Positions 17,940 to 25,845 of a DNA stretch of 64,000 nucleotides are shown here, one piece after another (the stretch's first letter is position 1; the number at the start of each line of letters is the position of its first letter). Source of the DNA: Solimonas marina (GTDB lineage: Bacteria > Pseudomonadota > Gammaproteobacteria > Nevskiales > Nevskiaceae); assembly GCF_012241385.1 (NCBI RefSeq), contig NZ_JAAVXB010000003.1:422486-486485 (forward strand). Direction: 5' to 3'. The notes below the pieces were generated by a model, which had not been told where the DNA came from, made no database searches, and was given only the letters and a program-made list of their open reading frames with translations. The translations under genes were made by a program, and so were the position numbers.

Positions 17940-17983
17940 AAAAAACAGGCGACCTCGCCCGGCCCGGGGGAACCGGGCGAGGT
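17940..17983 (-). terminator. hairpin with T run between ahpC and ahpF (partial terminator)
   Basis: An 11-bp perfect stem (ACCTCGCCCGG 17952-17962 with CCGGGCGAGGT 17973-17983) and 10-base loop. On the minus strand it is followed after six bases by six T. It follows the ahpC stop and precedes ahpF, and would reduce read-through so that AhpC exceeds AhpF. Confidence 0.75.
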
Positions 17984-18052
17984 GCCACTACCGCGATACG
18001 CGATCCCGAAGGATCACGCGGCCCGTCGTGAACGGACCGCGCCGGGGCGACC

Positions 18053-18616
18053 TTAGATCTTACCGACCAGGTCGAGCGACGGGGCGATGGTCTTGGCGCC
18101 GTCCTTCCACTTGGCCGGGCAGACTTCACCCGGATGCGCGGCGGTGTACTGCGCGGCCTTCAGCTTGCGCAGCGTTTCCGTCACGTCACGGGCGATCTCG
18201 TTGGAATGAATTTCCAGCGTCTTGATGATGCCTTCCGGGTTGACGATGAAGGTGCCGCGCAGGGCCAGACCTTCTTCCTCGATGTGCACGCCGAAGCCGC
18301 GCGTCAGCTGATGCGTCGGATCGCCGACCAGCGGGAACTTGGCTTTGCCGACCGCCGGCGAGGTTTCGTGCCACACCTTGTGCGAGAAGTGCGTGTCGGT
18401 GGTGACGATGTAAACCTCGGCGCCGGCCTTCTGGAACTCGGCGTAGTTGTCGGCGGCGTCTTCGACTTCCGTCGGGCAGTTGAAGGTGAAGGCCGCCGGC
18501 ATGAAGATCAGGACCGACCACTTGCCTTTCAGGGTCTCGTTGCTGACCTCGATGAACTTGCCGTTGTGGAAGGCCTGCGTCTTGAACGGCGGGACTGGGG
18601 TGTTGATCAGCGACAT
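18053..18616 (-). CDS. ahpC: alkyl hydroperoxide reductase subunit C (peroxiredoxin)
   Basis: A 187-residue typical 2-Cys peroxiredoxin that reduces hydrogen peroxide and organic hydroperoxides. The peroxidatic Cys47 is in FTFNCPTE and the resolving Cys166 in EVCPAKW. The GDPTHQLTRGFGV segment and overall length match enterobacterial AhpC. ATG 18616 has AGAGGAT upstream; the earlier in-frame ATG at 18661 adds an unlikely extension. It is first in the ahpC-ahpF unit, with an AT-rich inverted repeat about 60 bases upstream. Confidence 0.97.
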   Translation of the reverse strand: MSLINTPVPPFKTQAFHNGKFIEVSNETLKGKWSVLIFMPAAFTFNCPTEVEDAADNYAEFQKAGAEVYIVTTDTHFSHKVWHETSPAVGKAKFPLVGDPTHQLTRGFGVHIEEEGLALRGTFIVNPEGIIKTLEIHSNEIARDVTETLRKLKAAQYTAAHPGEVCPAKWKDGAKTIAPSLDLVGKI

Positions 18617-18676
18617 CGGATAAATCCTCTTGAGGTCGTGTGTGGAGTACAGAGACCCCATGCTAGGGGGATTTAT

Positions 18677-18693
18677 TCAATTTGCAAAATTGA
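18677..18693. promoter_or_regulatory. inverted repeat in the ahpC promoter region
   Basis: TCAATTT and AAATTGA (7-bp perfect arms, 3-base spacer) lie about 60 bases upstream of the ahpC start in an AT-rich patch. Peroxide operons are often under OxyR, but the four-ATAG/CTAT OxyR pattern is not visible, so the bound regulator is open. A weak -35/-10 pair (TTGCAA, 16 bases, TAGCAT on the minus strand) overlaps it. Confidence 0.45.
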
Positions 18694-18770
18694 TTGTGGT
18701 CATGCCTCCGATTAAGAAAATTGATGGAGCGTGATCCCATCGCGCGGGTGCTGCTATTGCGGCCGGCACG

Positions 18771-18795
18771 AAAAAGGGCCGGCAAAAGCCGGCCC
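18771..18795 (-). terminator. terminator of the azoR-doxX-pirin operon
   Basis: An 8-bp perfect stem (GGGCCGGC 18776-18783 with GCCGGCCC 18788-18795), AAAA loop, five T following on the minus strand. It is 20 bases after the pirin stop. Confidence 0.92.
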
Positions 18796-18815
18796 CGGGG
18801 GCTGCCGCTACGGGT

Positions 18816-19685
18816 TCAGGCCGCCTTGCCGAACGTGCCGCTCTGATAATCGAAGATCGCCTGCTCGATCTCTTCGCGGGTGTTCATGACAAACGGGCCG
18901 TACTGCACGATGGGCTCGCGCAGCGGCCGCGCGGCGAGCAGCAGCACGCGCGCGCCCTGCGGGCCGGCGTCGATCTGCACGGTGTCACCGGCGTCGAGCG
19001 CGCCGGCCGCGCGGTTCGGCAGCGGCTTGCCGGCGATCTTCGCCTCGCCGTCGTAGACATAGACGAAGGCGGTGCGCGTATCGGCCAGCGGCTGGCGGAA
19101 GCTCGCACCCGGCGCCAGCCGCACGTCGAGATACAGGGGCTCGGTCGTGAGCGGCGCCGCAGCCGGACTGACCGGGCCGTCGACGTGCTGGTCACCGGCT
19201 TCCAGCGTGCCGGCGATGACGTGAACCTCGACCCCGCCACCGAGATCGACGGCCGGCACGTCGGTGGCCGGAATGTCGCGATAGCTGGCCGGCTTCATCT
19301 TCTCGGCGGCCGGCAGGTTGATCCACAGCTGGAAGCCGCGCATGCGGCCTTCGGTCTGCTGCGGCATTTCCGAATGAATGATGCCGCGCGCGGCGGTCAT
19401 CCACTGCACGCTGCCCGGTTGCAGGTCGCCGGTGTTGCCGAGGTGGTCGCGGTGCTGCAGGTGGCCGTCGAGCATATAGGTCACCGTTTCGAAGCCGCGG
19501 TGCGGGTGCGACGGGAAGCCGGCGAGGTAATCATCCGGATTATCCGAATAGAACTCGTCGAGCATCAGGAACGGGTCGAGATACAGGCCGCGCTGGCTGC
19601 CGATGCTACGGCGCAGCTTGACGCCGGCGCCATCGGACGTGGCGACGGACGGAATCACGTGGCGAAGGGGGCGAACGGTGCTCAT
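18816..19685 (-). CDS. pirin family protein
   Basis: A 289-residue double-cupin pirin. The metal-binding region is FPSHPHRGFETVTYML (His-x-His with a later His and Glu), followed by GSVQWMTAARGIIHSE, both diagnostic for pirins. Some members have quercetin 2,3-dioxygenase activity, others act in redox sensing; the role here is unknown. It is the last gene of the azoR-doxX-pirin operon and may help handle quinones or flavonoid-like compounds. Confidence 0.92.
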   Translation of the reverse strand: MSTVRPLRHVIPSVATSDGAGVKLRRSIGSQRGLYLDPFLMLDEFYSDNPDDYLAGFPSHPHRGFETVTYMLDGHLQHRDHLGNTGDLQPGSVQWMTAARGIIHSEMPQQTEGRMRGFQLWINLPAAEKMKPASYRDIPATDVPAVDLGGGVEVHVIAGTLEAGDQHVDGPVSPAAAPLTTEPLYLDVRLAPGASFRQPLADTRTAFVYVYDGEAKIAGKPLPNRAAGALDAGDTVQIDAGPQGARVLLLAARPLREPIVQYGPFVMNTREEIEQAIFDYQSGTFGKAA

Positions 19686-19749
19686 GGTGAACTCCTGTTG
19701 CGGGCACGACCGCCGCGGGGGATCGACGGCCGTGCCCGACTTTCGGGAC

Positions 19750-20148
19750 TTAGGACTTGCGACGCAACTGGTCGAGACTCAGTCGACCGGCGCCGTTGGC
19801 GACGAGGAACAGGAAGCCGCCGGCGATCGACACGTTCTTGAGGAACATGATCTGGCTGGTCTGGTCGCCGCCGTCGTGAAAGATCAGCGCGGTGACGATG
19901 CTGAAGCCGGCCAGGATCAGCGCGACCGGCCGCGTGAACAGTCCCAACGCGATGGCGATACCGCCGCCGAGTTCGAGCAGGATCACCAGCGGCAGCAGGC
20001 CGCCGGGCACGCCCATCGACGCCATGTAGGCCTGCGTGCCGGCGTAGCCGTGCAGCTTGCCCCAGCCGGCGGTGACGAACAGCACCACCATCAGAATGCG
20101 GCCGACGAGGTCCGCGTAGGGGCGGGTCGTGTCAAAGAACTTGTCCAT
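19750..20148 (-). CDS. DoxX family membrane protein
   Basis: A 132-residue protein with four transmembrane helices and the DoxX signature: an N-terminal GRILMVVLFVTAGWGKL, a central ELGGGIAIALGLFTRPVAL, and the FHDGGDQTSQIMFLKNVSIAG segment. It sits between azoR and the pirin gene. DoxX proteins are often encoded with redox enzymes and pirins, suggesting a membrane role linked to quinone or thiol redox. Confidence 0.9.
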   Translation of the reverse strand: MDKFFDTTRPYADLVGRILMVVLFVTAGWGKLHGYAGTQAYMASMGVPGGLLPLVILLELGGGIAIALGLFTRPVALILAGFSIVTALIFHDGGDQTSQIMFLKNVSIAGGFLFLVANGAGRLSLDQLRRKS

Positions 20149-20174
20149 GTTGCGTCTCCTGATCCGGTTGTCGA

Positions 20175-20777
20175 TTACAAGGCCAGCGCGCCGATTGCGT
20201 CAGTCGCGGCGGCCAGGGCGGTCTTCTTCTGCTCATCGCCGAGGTTGAGGCCTTCGGCGTAAACGAAGTCGATGTCGGTGATGCCGATGAAGTTGAGGAA
20301 GCTGATCACGTACGGCGTCTGCGTGTCGGCCGGCGTGCCCTTGTAGAGGCCGCCGCGCGCCGCGAACACATAGGCCTTCTTGCCGCTGACCAGGCCTTCC
20401 GGGCCGTTGGCGGTGTAGCGGAAGGTGATGCCGGCGCGGGCGATGTGATCGAAGTAGGCTTTCAGCGTCGACGGAATGCCGAAGTTGTACATCGGCACGC
20501 CGAGCACGATGACGTCGGCGGCCTTGAGCTCGTCGATCAGTTCCTGGCTGGCGTCGGCGTGCGCCTGCTGATCCGGCGTGCGCGCTTCCGGCGGCGTGAA
20601 GAACGACTTGACGCGATCGGCCGACAGATGCGGCAGCGGCTCGGCGCCGACGTCACGGACGACGACCTTGCCGTCCGGATGGGCGGCCTTCCAGCGCGTG
20701 ACGAATTCGTTCGCCATCGCGGTCGAGTTGCCGTAGTCGGAGAAAACGCTGCTCTTGATCTGAAGCAAAGTGGTCAT
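20175..20777 (-). CDS. azoR: FMN-dependent NADH-azoreductase
   Basis: A 200-residue flavodoxin-fold NADH:quinone/azo reductase. The FMN loop is in SVFSDYGNSTAMANEF, the GVPMYNFGIPSTLKAYFDHI segment is typical of AzoR, and SGKKAYVFAARGG forms the second FMN site. I chose ATG 20777 because AGGGAT sits seven bases upstream; ATG 20786 has its purines directly adjacent. It reduces quinones and azo compounds in the cytoplasm. It heads the azoR-doxX-pirin operon and is divergent from a LysR regulator, the usual sign of local control. Confidence 0.92.
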   Translation of the reverse strand: MTTLLQIKSSVFSDYGNSTAMANEFVTRWKAAHPDGKVVVRDVGAEPLPHLSADRVKSFFTPPEARTPDQQAHADASQELIDELKAADVIVLGVPMYNFGIPSTLKAYFDHIARAGITFRYTANGPEGLVSGKKAYVFAARGGLYKGTPADTQTPYVISFLNFIGITDIDFVYAEGLNLGDEQKKTALAAATDAIGALAL

Positions 20778-20840
20778 GGCGCACATCCCTGGGCAAAGCC
20801 CGTTGGTCAGAAAGTGATGCCATTAAATGATTGCTTTGTT

Positions 20841-20863
20841 CGATAAAAAAGCGGAATTTATCG
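20841..20863. promoter_or_regulatory. candidate LysR operator between azoR and lysR
   Basis: A perfect inverted repeat CGATAAA (20841-20847) and TTTATCG (20857-20863) with a 9-base spacer, in the 110-base divergent region. Its position between the two starts suggests that the LysR protein binds here to control both directions. Confidence 0.6.
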
Positions 20864-20887
20864 GCCATATATATCGAAAGGATCGAT

Positions 20888-21847
20888 ATGTCTCAGCCCA
20901 AGATCAGCCTGGAGCAGTGGCGGGCGCTGACCGCCGTCGTCGAGTCCGGCGGTTATGCCCAGGCCGCAGAGAGCCTGCACAAGACGCAGTCGACGATCAC
21001 TTATGCGGTGCAGAAGATCGAGACCCTGCTCGGCGTTCGCATCTTCGAGATCCAGGGGCGCAAGGCGCAACTGACCCGCGACGGCGAGCTGCTGTACCGG
21101 CGCGCGCAGACGTTGCTGTCCGAGGCCACGGCGTTGGAGCGCGGTGCATCGAGCATGGCCGCCGGCTGGGAGGCCGAAGTGCGCCTGGCGGCCGAGGTGG
21201 TGTTTCCGACCTGGCTGCTGCTGCGCTGTTTCGCGCGCTTCGCCGAGGAGCGGCCGGATACCCGCGTCCAGGTTTACGAGACCGTCCTTGGCGGTACCGA
21301 CGAGGCACTGATCGAGCGGCGCGTCGATTTCGCGATCGCCGGCCATGTGCCCGGCGGCTTTATTGGCGATTCGCTGATGCGGGTGCGCTTCGTCGCCGCC
21401 GCGCACCCGGACCACCCGCTGCATCAGCTGGGCCGCGAGCTGACGCATCGTGACCTGCGCCCTTACCGGCAGCTGGTGATTCGTGATTCGGCCCACAACC
21501 GCATCCGCGAATCGGGTTCGTGGCTGGGCGCCGAGCAGCGCTGGACGGTGTCGCACAAGGCGACGCAGATTGCCGCAGCGAAGATGGGCCTGGGCTTCGC
21601 GTGGTTCGCCGAAGACACGATACGGGCCGAGCTGGAAAGCGGGCAGCTCAAGCGTCTGCCGATGCGCGAGGGCGGCGAGCGTCACATCGAGTTGTATCTG
21701 GTGTTCGCCGATCGCGATTACCCGGGGCGCGGTGCCTGGCGCCTCGCCGAGATCATTCGCGAGCAGATCAAGGGGATGCACGCACTCAAGGCGCGCGTCG
21801 AGCGCGGCGAAGCGCCGCCGCCCGAGGATTGCGGGGTGTCGAACTAG
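20888..21847 (+). CDS. LysR family regulator of azoR-doxX-pirin
   Basis: A 319-residue LysR-type regulator. The N-terminal winged helix-turn-helix covers about residues 5-65, with AQAAESLHKTQSTITYAVQKIE as the recognition helix region. The substrate-binding domain follows (about 95-300). ATG 20888 has AAAGGAT upstream; an earlier ATG at 20831 lies in the promoter. It is divergent from azoR and probably senses a quinone or electrophile to activate that operon. It is convergent with opgD. Confidence 0.9.
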   Translation: MSQPKISLEQWRALTAVVESGGYAQAAESLHKTQSTITYAVQKIETLLGVRIFEIQGRKAQLTRDGELLYRRAQTLLSEATALERGASSMAAGWEAEVRLAAEVVFPTWLLLRCFARFAEERPDTRVQVYETVLGGTDEALIERRVDFAIAGHVPGGFIGDSLMRVRFVAAAHPDHPLHQLGRELTHRDLRPYRQLVIRDSAHNRIRESGSWLGAEQRWTVSHKATQIAAAKMGLGFAWFAEDTIRAELESGQLKRLPMREGGERHIELYLVFADRDYPGRGAWRLAEIIREQIKGMHALKARVERGEAPPPEDCGVSN

Positions 21848-21864
21848 GCGGCCGCCCGCGTCAC

Positions 21865-23454
21865 TCAGAGCTGACGCTGATCGACAGGTGGCGGCGTGTA
21901 TTGGTACAGCCAGGTTTCGGTCAGCGGCTTGCCGTCGAGCCGCAGATAGAGGCGGATGTCGATCGGCTCGCTGCTATCGTCAGGCACCAGGTCGAACATC
22001 GCGCGCCAGCCGTTGATCGCGTCGAGCGGGCGGGCCGAGACGATCTCGACGCGGCCACGCGACGGCTCGATGACCGCTTCGACCTTCGCATCGCGCGGCA
22101 GGTCGGTCAGCGGGCCGCCGGCAAAGTCGACCGCGAAGCGCCACGAGAAATATCGGCGCGGCTGGCCGACCACGCCGCCGAGCCCGGTGCGCGTCGCGCG
22201 CGTCGTGCCCAACGGTGGCTGATACGGAGGGTGCGCGCCCCAGCTCAGGCGGTAGGCATAGCGATACTCCTGTCCTGGCTGCAGCGGGTCTTTCGGTTTC
22301 CAGAACGCGACGATGTTGTCCGAGGTTTCGTCCGCCGTCGGAATCTCGACGAGCATCACCACGCCCGGTCCCCAATCTTCCTTGGGTTCAACCCAAACCG
22401 ACGGGCGACGATCGTAGAACACGCCGTCGTCCTGGTAGTGGTCGAAATTTCGATCGCGCTGCATCAGGCCAAAGCCGTGCGGATTGTCGTCGAAGAACGA
22501 ATTGACGTGGACCGCCGACGGATTGACCAGCGGCCGCCAGATCCACTCGCCGCGTCCGTTCCAGATCTGCAGCCCGTCGGTGTCGTGAATCTCCGGGCGC
22601 CAGTCGTGCGCGACGCGCCGGTCGTTCTCGCCGCATTCGAACATGCTGGTCAGCGGTGCGATGCCGATGCGCTCGATCGGCTTGCGCAAATACAGCGCCG
22701 TGTCGATGTCCATGACGAAGCTGTCGCCGGGCGTGAGAATGAAGCGGTACGCGCCCGTCACGCTGGCCGAATCGAGCAGCCCATAGACCGTCACCGATGT
22801 TGCCCCCGCAGCAGGCCGTTCGAGCCAGTAGGCGACGAAGGTCGGGAACTCTTCGGGGCGCGGCAAACCGCAGTCAACCGCGAGGCCGCGCGCCGACTGG
22901 CCGTACTGCTTCTCGCCGCCGACCGCACGAAAGTACGACGCCCCCTGAAACGCCGCGACGTCGCGCTGGAAGTCGTCGCCGTAGTAGAGGCGAAAGCCGG
23001 CGAAGCCGAGGTCGGCCGGCAGCGAGCCTGGTTTCACGCCGCTCTTGCCGTAGTCGAACATCGCGCTGTCGTAGGCGATCTCGGTGGCGCGACCGTCGAC
23101 GACCTCGAACAGATGCACGGGCGTGCGGACCGTGAAGCCGAGATGGAAGAAGCGCGCCTGGAAGTCGAGGTGCTCGTCGCGCCACAGCGAGTGGCCGTCG
23201 CGAAAGCGGATCGACTGCCAACGATCCCAATCGAGTCCTGCGATCGGCTTCGGCAACGTAGTCGGCGGCGGCTGCCAGGGCTTGCCCGCCATCGCGCGCG
23301 CGCGGCCCTTGAGCTTCGCGTAATCGAACGGGTGAGGGTGGCCGAGTGGCTTGAGTTCGTCAGCATCGGCGCGTAAGGACAGAAAGGCGGACAGCGACGG
23401 CAGCGCCGTCGCCGTCAAGGCTGCCGTCGACTTCAGCAGTTCGCGCCTGTTCAT
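21865..23454 (-). CDS. opgD: glucan biosynthesis protein D, Tat-exported
   Basis: A 529-residue periplasmic OpgD/OpgG family protein for osmoregulated periplasmic glucans. The twin-arginine signal is RRELLKS followed by a hydrophobic stretch, which points to OpgD (Tat) rather than OpgG (Sec). Family segments include FDYAKLKGRA, SIRFRDGHSLW, FFHLGFTV, RFFTPGD-like ILTPGDSF, and SMFECGEN. The final domain is immunoglobulin-like. ATG 23454 is preceded by GAGGGGA. Much longer upstream in-frame sequence was rejected. The gene stands alone, convergent with the LysR gene. Confidence 0.92.
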   Translation of the reverse strand: MNRRELLKSTAALTATALPSLSAFLSLRADADELKPLGHPHPFDYAKLKGRARAMAGKPWQPPPTTLPKPIAGLDWDRWQSIRFRDGHSLWRDEHLDFQARFFHLGFTVRTPVHLFEVVDGRATEIAYDSAMFDYGKSGVKPGSLPADLGFAGFRLYYGDDFQRDVAAFQGASYFRAVGGEKQYGQSARGLAVDCGLPRPEEFPTFVAYWLERPAAGATSVTVYGLLDSASVTGAYRFILTPGDSFVMDIDTALYLRKPIERIGIAPLTSMFECGENDRRVAHDWRPEIHDTDGLQIWNGRGEWIWRPLVNPSAVHVNSFFDDNPHGFGLMQRDRNFDHYQDDGVFYDRRPSVWVEPKEDWGPGVVMLVEIPTADETSDNIVAFWKPKDPLQPGQEYRYAYRLSWGAHPPYQPPLGTTRATRTGLGGVVGQPRRYFSWRFAVDFAGGPLTDLPRDAKVEAVIEPSRGRVEIVSARPLDAINGWRAMFDLVPDDSSEPIDIRLYLRLDGKPLTETWLYQYTPPPVDQRQL

Positions 23455-23658
23455 GCGTGTGTTCCCCTCGTGCGCCGTCGCGGCGTTCTCCGTCATATTT
23501 CTGGCGCCGATCATACGTGGGCCTCGGCGTTGGCGCGCAGTGTGCGCTGTGTGCAGATGAGCGGTCGGTGAACGATGCCGGCCGGTGACGTGCTTCGGTG
23601 ATAGCTGGCAAAGGAATTGCTTGAATTCAAGCGTCGACCTGCGGAAAGGAGGTGCGTG

Positions 23659-24378
23659 ATGCAAGCGCCGGATTTCGCCCAGGTCAGCGCGCAGGCGCTG
23701 ACGCCACGCGATTTGGTCTTTCTGTTCGAGCACTTCCCGGTGCCCGGCATTGATGCCGTAGAGGCGGCGCAACGCGTCATCGAACGACCATCGACGCTCG
23801 ACTCGATGCTCGAAGCCGATTACGTGTTCGACGCGATTCACGATCGGCAGACGCTGTGGCTGGAAGTGTCGCCACAGTTGTTCTTCAACGTCATGCTGCG
23901 CCACTGCCTGCCATCGGGGCCGCGTGAGTCCGGCGAGCGGCAAGCCATCCACTACCTCGCCAATCTGCTGGGACTGTTCACGCACGCCGAACGGCTCTAC
24001 CGCGTCACGCGCAACGACGCGGATGCCTACCAGTATCTTGTCGATCTGGTCGCCGCCGCCTCGCAAGCCGGACCCGAACGCGGTTTTCTCGTGCACTCGC
24101 ACATCGGCAACTTCGCGATGTTCACCGCCGGCATCCGCGCCGAATGGGTCGAGCACCGGCACCGCTACAAGCGGCGCCCGGTGACCGTCGAGTACTACTG
24201 CAAGATGGGCTGCTCGTACTACTTCCGTGCCTCACGACATCCGCTCGCCAGCGAATTTGGTGTGCAGCAGGTGTTCCGTGAACTGGCCGAGCGCTTCGGC
24301 TATTACCGAGATGGTCTGGCGAACATGGCACGCACCTACCTTGGCCACAGTCAGTCACCTGCAATAAGCGGGGTGTAG
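23659..24378 (+). CDS. conserved-looking protein of unknown function
   Basis: A 239-residue protein that I do not recognise. It has a strong ribosome site (AAGGAGGT five bases before ATG 23659). It is probably cytoplasmic: no signal peptide or membrane helix. An N-terminal segment, LTPRDLVFLFEHFPVPG, is followed by a mostly helical protein with many Tyr, His and Arg (YHYLAN-like, RHRYKRRPVTVEYYCKMGCSYYFRAS). Two nearby residues, Cys and Gly-Cys in YYCKMGCSYY, could matter. Base composition matches its neighbours. Divergent from opgD, convergent with the HisC-like gene. Confidence 0.7.
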   Translation: MQAPDFAQVSAQALTPRDLVFLFEHFPVPGIDAVEAAQRVIERPSTLDSMLEADYVFDAIHDRQTLWLEVSPQLFFNVMLRHCLPSGPRESGERQAIHYLANLLGLFTHAERLYRVTRNDADAYQYLVDLVAAASQAGPERGFLVHSHIGNFAMFTAGIRAEWVEHRHRYKRRPVTVEYYCKMGCSYYFRASRHPLASEFGVQQVFRELAERFGYYRDGLANMARTYLGHSQSPAISGV

Positions 24379-24440
24379 TCCTCCGGGAAGACGACGCTCT
24401 GCGGCGCGTTATGGGGTCGTGGTCTCGCGTAGTGCCGATA

Positions 24441-25640
24441 TCAAGCGTGCGGGGCGAGGCCAAGGTCATAGCGAGCACTGCTGGCTTTTGCTGAAACTGC
24501 CGGTTCGGAGGCGCCGGGGTGACGCAGGAGAGCGCCCAGGAATTGATCGTTCTCTTCAGGGGTGCCAACCGAGACGCGAATGAAGCTGTCGTAAGGCGTC
24601 TCCATCCACGGCTTGACGATGACCCCGGCCTTGAGGAGATCTCGAGCGACGCACTCACTCGATCGGCCGGTCTCTACGAACAGGAAATTGCCTTCTGAAG
24701 GCGCGACACGCAGACCCGACTGCCGCAGGCGATTGGCGACGCGCTCGCGCTCGGCGACGATCTGCCGCACGCTGCCCTGCATCCACCCCGGATCGGCGAG
24801 TGCGGCCAGCGCCGCCGCTTGTGCGGAGGCATTCACATTGAAGGGCGTCTTTGCGGCCGCTAGCATTCGAGCAATTGGGGCGCTGGAGCAGACGGCATAG
24901 CCGACCCGCAGCCCCGCGAGGCCGAAGGCCTTGGAGAATGTGCGCAGGACGATGTACGGACGGCCGGATTCGCGTAGCAGTGACAGCCCGTCGGGGATGA
25001 CTTCAGAAGTGAATTCGTAGTACGCCTCGTCAAGAACGAACATCGTCGAGTCGGGCGTCGCGGAGACGAGGCGGCGCAGCTCCTTGTGATTGAGTGCGGC
25101 GCCCACGGGATTCCACGGCGAAGGCAGAAATAGCAGATGCGGCGAACGTGCGAGCGCTCGCTCCAGGCCGATGATGTCGAACTCAAAGCTCGGCGTCATC
25201 GGCACCTTTTCAACTTTTGCGCCGACCGCGAGCGGTTCGATCTCATGTAGGCCGAAGCACGGCGAAACGGTCAATGCCGTGGCATCGGGCCGCAGGAAAG
25301 CGCGCGCTGACGCCGCGATCATTTCCTCTGATCCGTTGCCAATGACGAGCTTGTCCGGGCTCACACTGAGGTGTTCTGACAGTGCGAGCCGGAGACGGTG
25401 ACAGCCGGGATCGGAGTAGCGCCAGGGCTCGACGGCCTCCAGCGCTTTTGATACCGACGGCGAACATCCGTATGGGTTTTCGTTGCTGGCCAGTCGCGCG
25501 ATGGTTTTAAGACCGCTCGCGGCCTGTGCAGCCTCGGGGCCGAGTCCGGCGTTGTACTTAGGCAGCGAGGCAACGTGAGGATTGAAATATACGTCTGGCA
25601 AGGTCGAATTCACTTTGGTTGCCAATGGCCGGGGTTCCAC
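24441..25640 (-). CDS. HisC-like PLP aminotransferase
   Basis: A 399-residue class I/II aminotransferase of the histidinol-phosphate aminotransferase type. Substrate/PLP motifs are ASNENPYGCSPS, GNGSEEMIAASARAF, the FVLDEAYYEF segment, and the Schiff-base lysine in TFSKAFGLAGLRVGY. There are no other his-biosynthesis genes nearby; it follows the receptor and NHL genes on the same strand in a histidine-degradation region. It may therefore transaminate histidine or a related imidazole amino acid instead of acting in biosynthesis. The canonical biosynthetic role cannot be excluded from sequence. Confidence 0.85.
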   Translation of the reverse strand: MEPRPLATKVNSTLPDVYFNPHVASLPKYNAGLGPEAAQAASGLKTIARLASNENPYGCSPSVSKALEAVEPWRYSDPGCHRLRLALSEHLSVSPDKLVIGNGSEEMIAASARAFLRPDATALTVSPCFGLHEIEPLAVGAKVEKVPMTPSFEFDIIGLERALARSPHLLFLPSPWNPVGAALNHKELRRLVSATPDSTMFVLDEAYYEFTSEVIPDGLSLLRESGRPYIVLRTFSKAFGLAGLRVGYAVCSSAPIARMLAAAKTPFNVNASAQAAALAALADPGWMQGSVRQIVAERERVANRLRQSGLRVAPSEGNFLFVETGRSSECVARDLLKAGVIVKPWMETPYDSFIRVSVGTPEENDQFLGALLRHPGASEPAVSAKASSARYDLGLAPHA

Positions 25641-25683
25641 GTGAGGGGGCGGGCTTTTGGGTGGCCGACGGCGGCTTCAGTAA

Positions 25684-25708
25684 AGCGGTGAGCACGAGGC
25701 TCACCGCT
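25684..25708 (-). terminator. 10-bp hairpin after the NHL gene
   Basis: AGCGGTGAGC (25684-25693) and GCTCACCGCT (25699-25708) form a perfect stem with a 5-base loop, 137 bases beyond the NHL stop. No T run follows on the minus strand, so it may be a weak terminator or a processing hairpin between the NHL and HisC-like genes. Confidence 0.45.
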
Positions 25709-25845
25709 ATCGATGCAGCTACCGCTCGAGCGCGAGCGCGAGTGCGATTGTTGCGAATATCTCGCTGTTGAATACGGAAGCAGGGCTGCGTTCTCGCTTA
25801 GAAAAACTGCGAAGACGGGCTGCCGAAGTCGTCATTCGTCGCGAA

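Noticed and set aside
16149..18056. 635-residue open frame opposite ahpF
   Set aside because: Antisense shadow of ahpF with shadow-like composition.
18661..18720. OxyR site upstream of ahpC
   Set aside because: The four ATAG/CTAT half-sites at 10-base spacing are not visible; only a different inverted repeat is.
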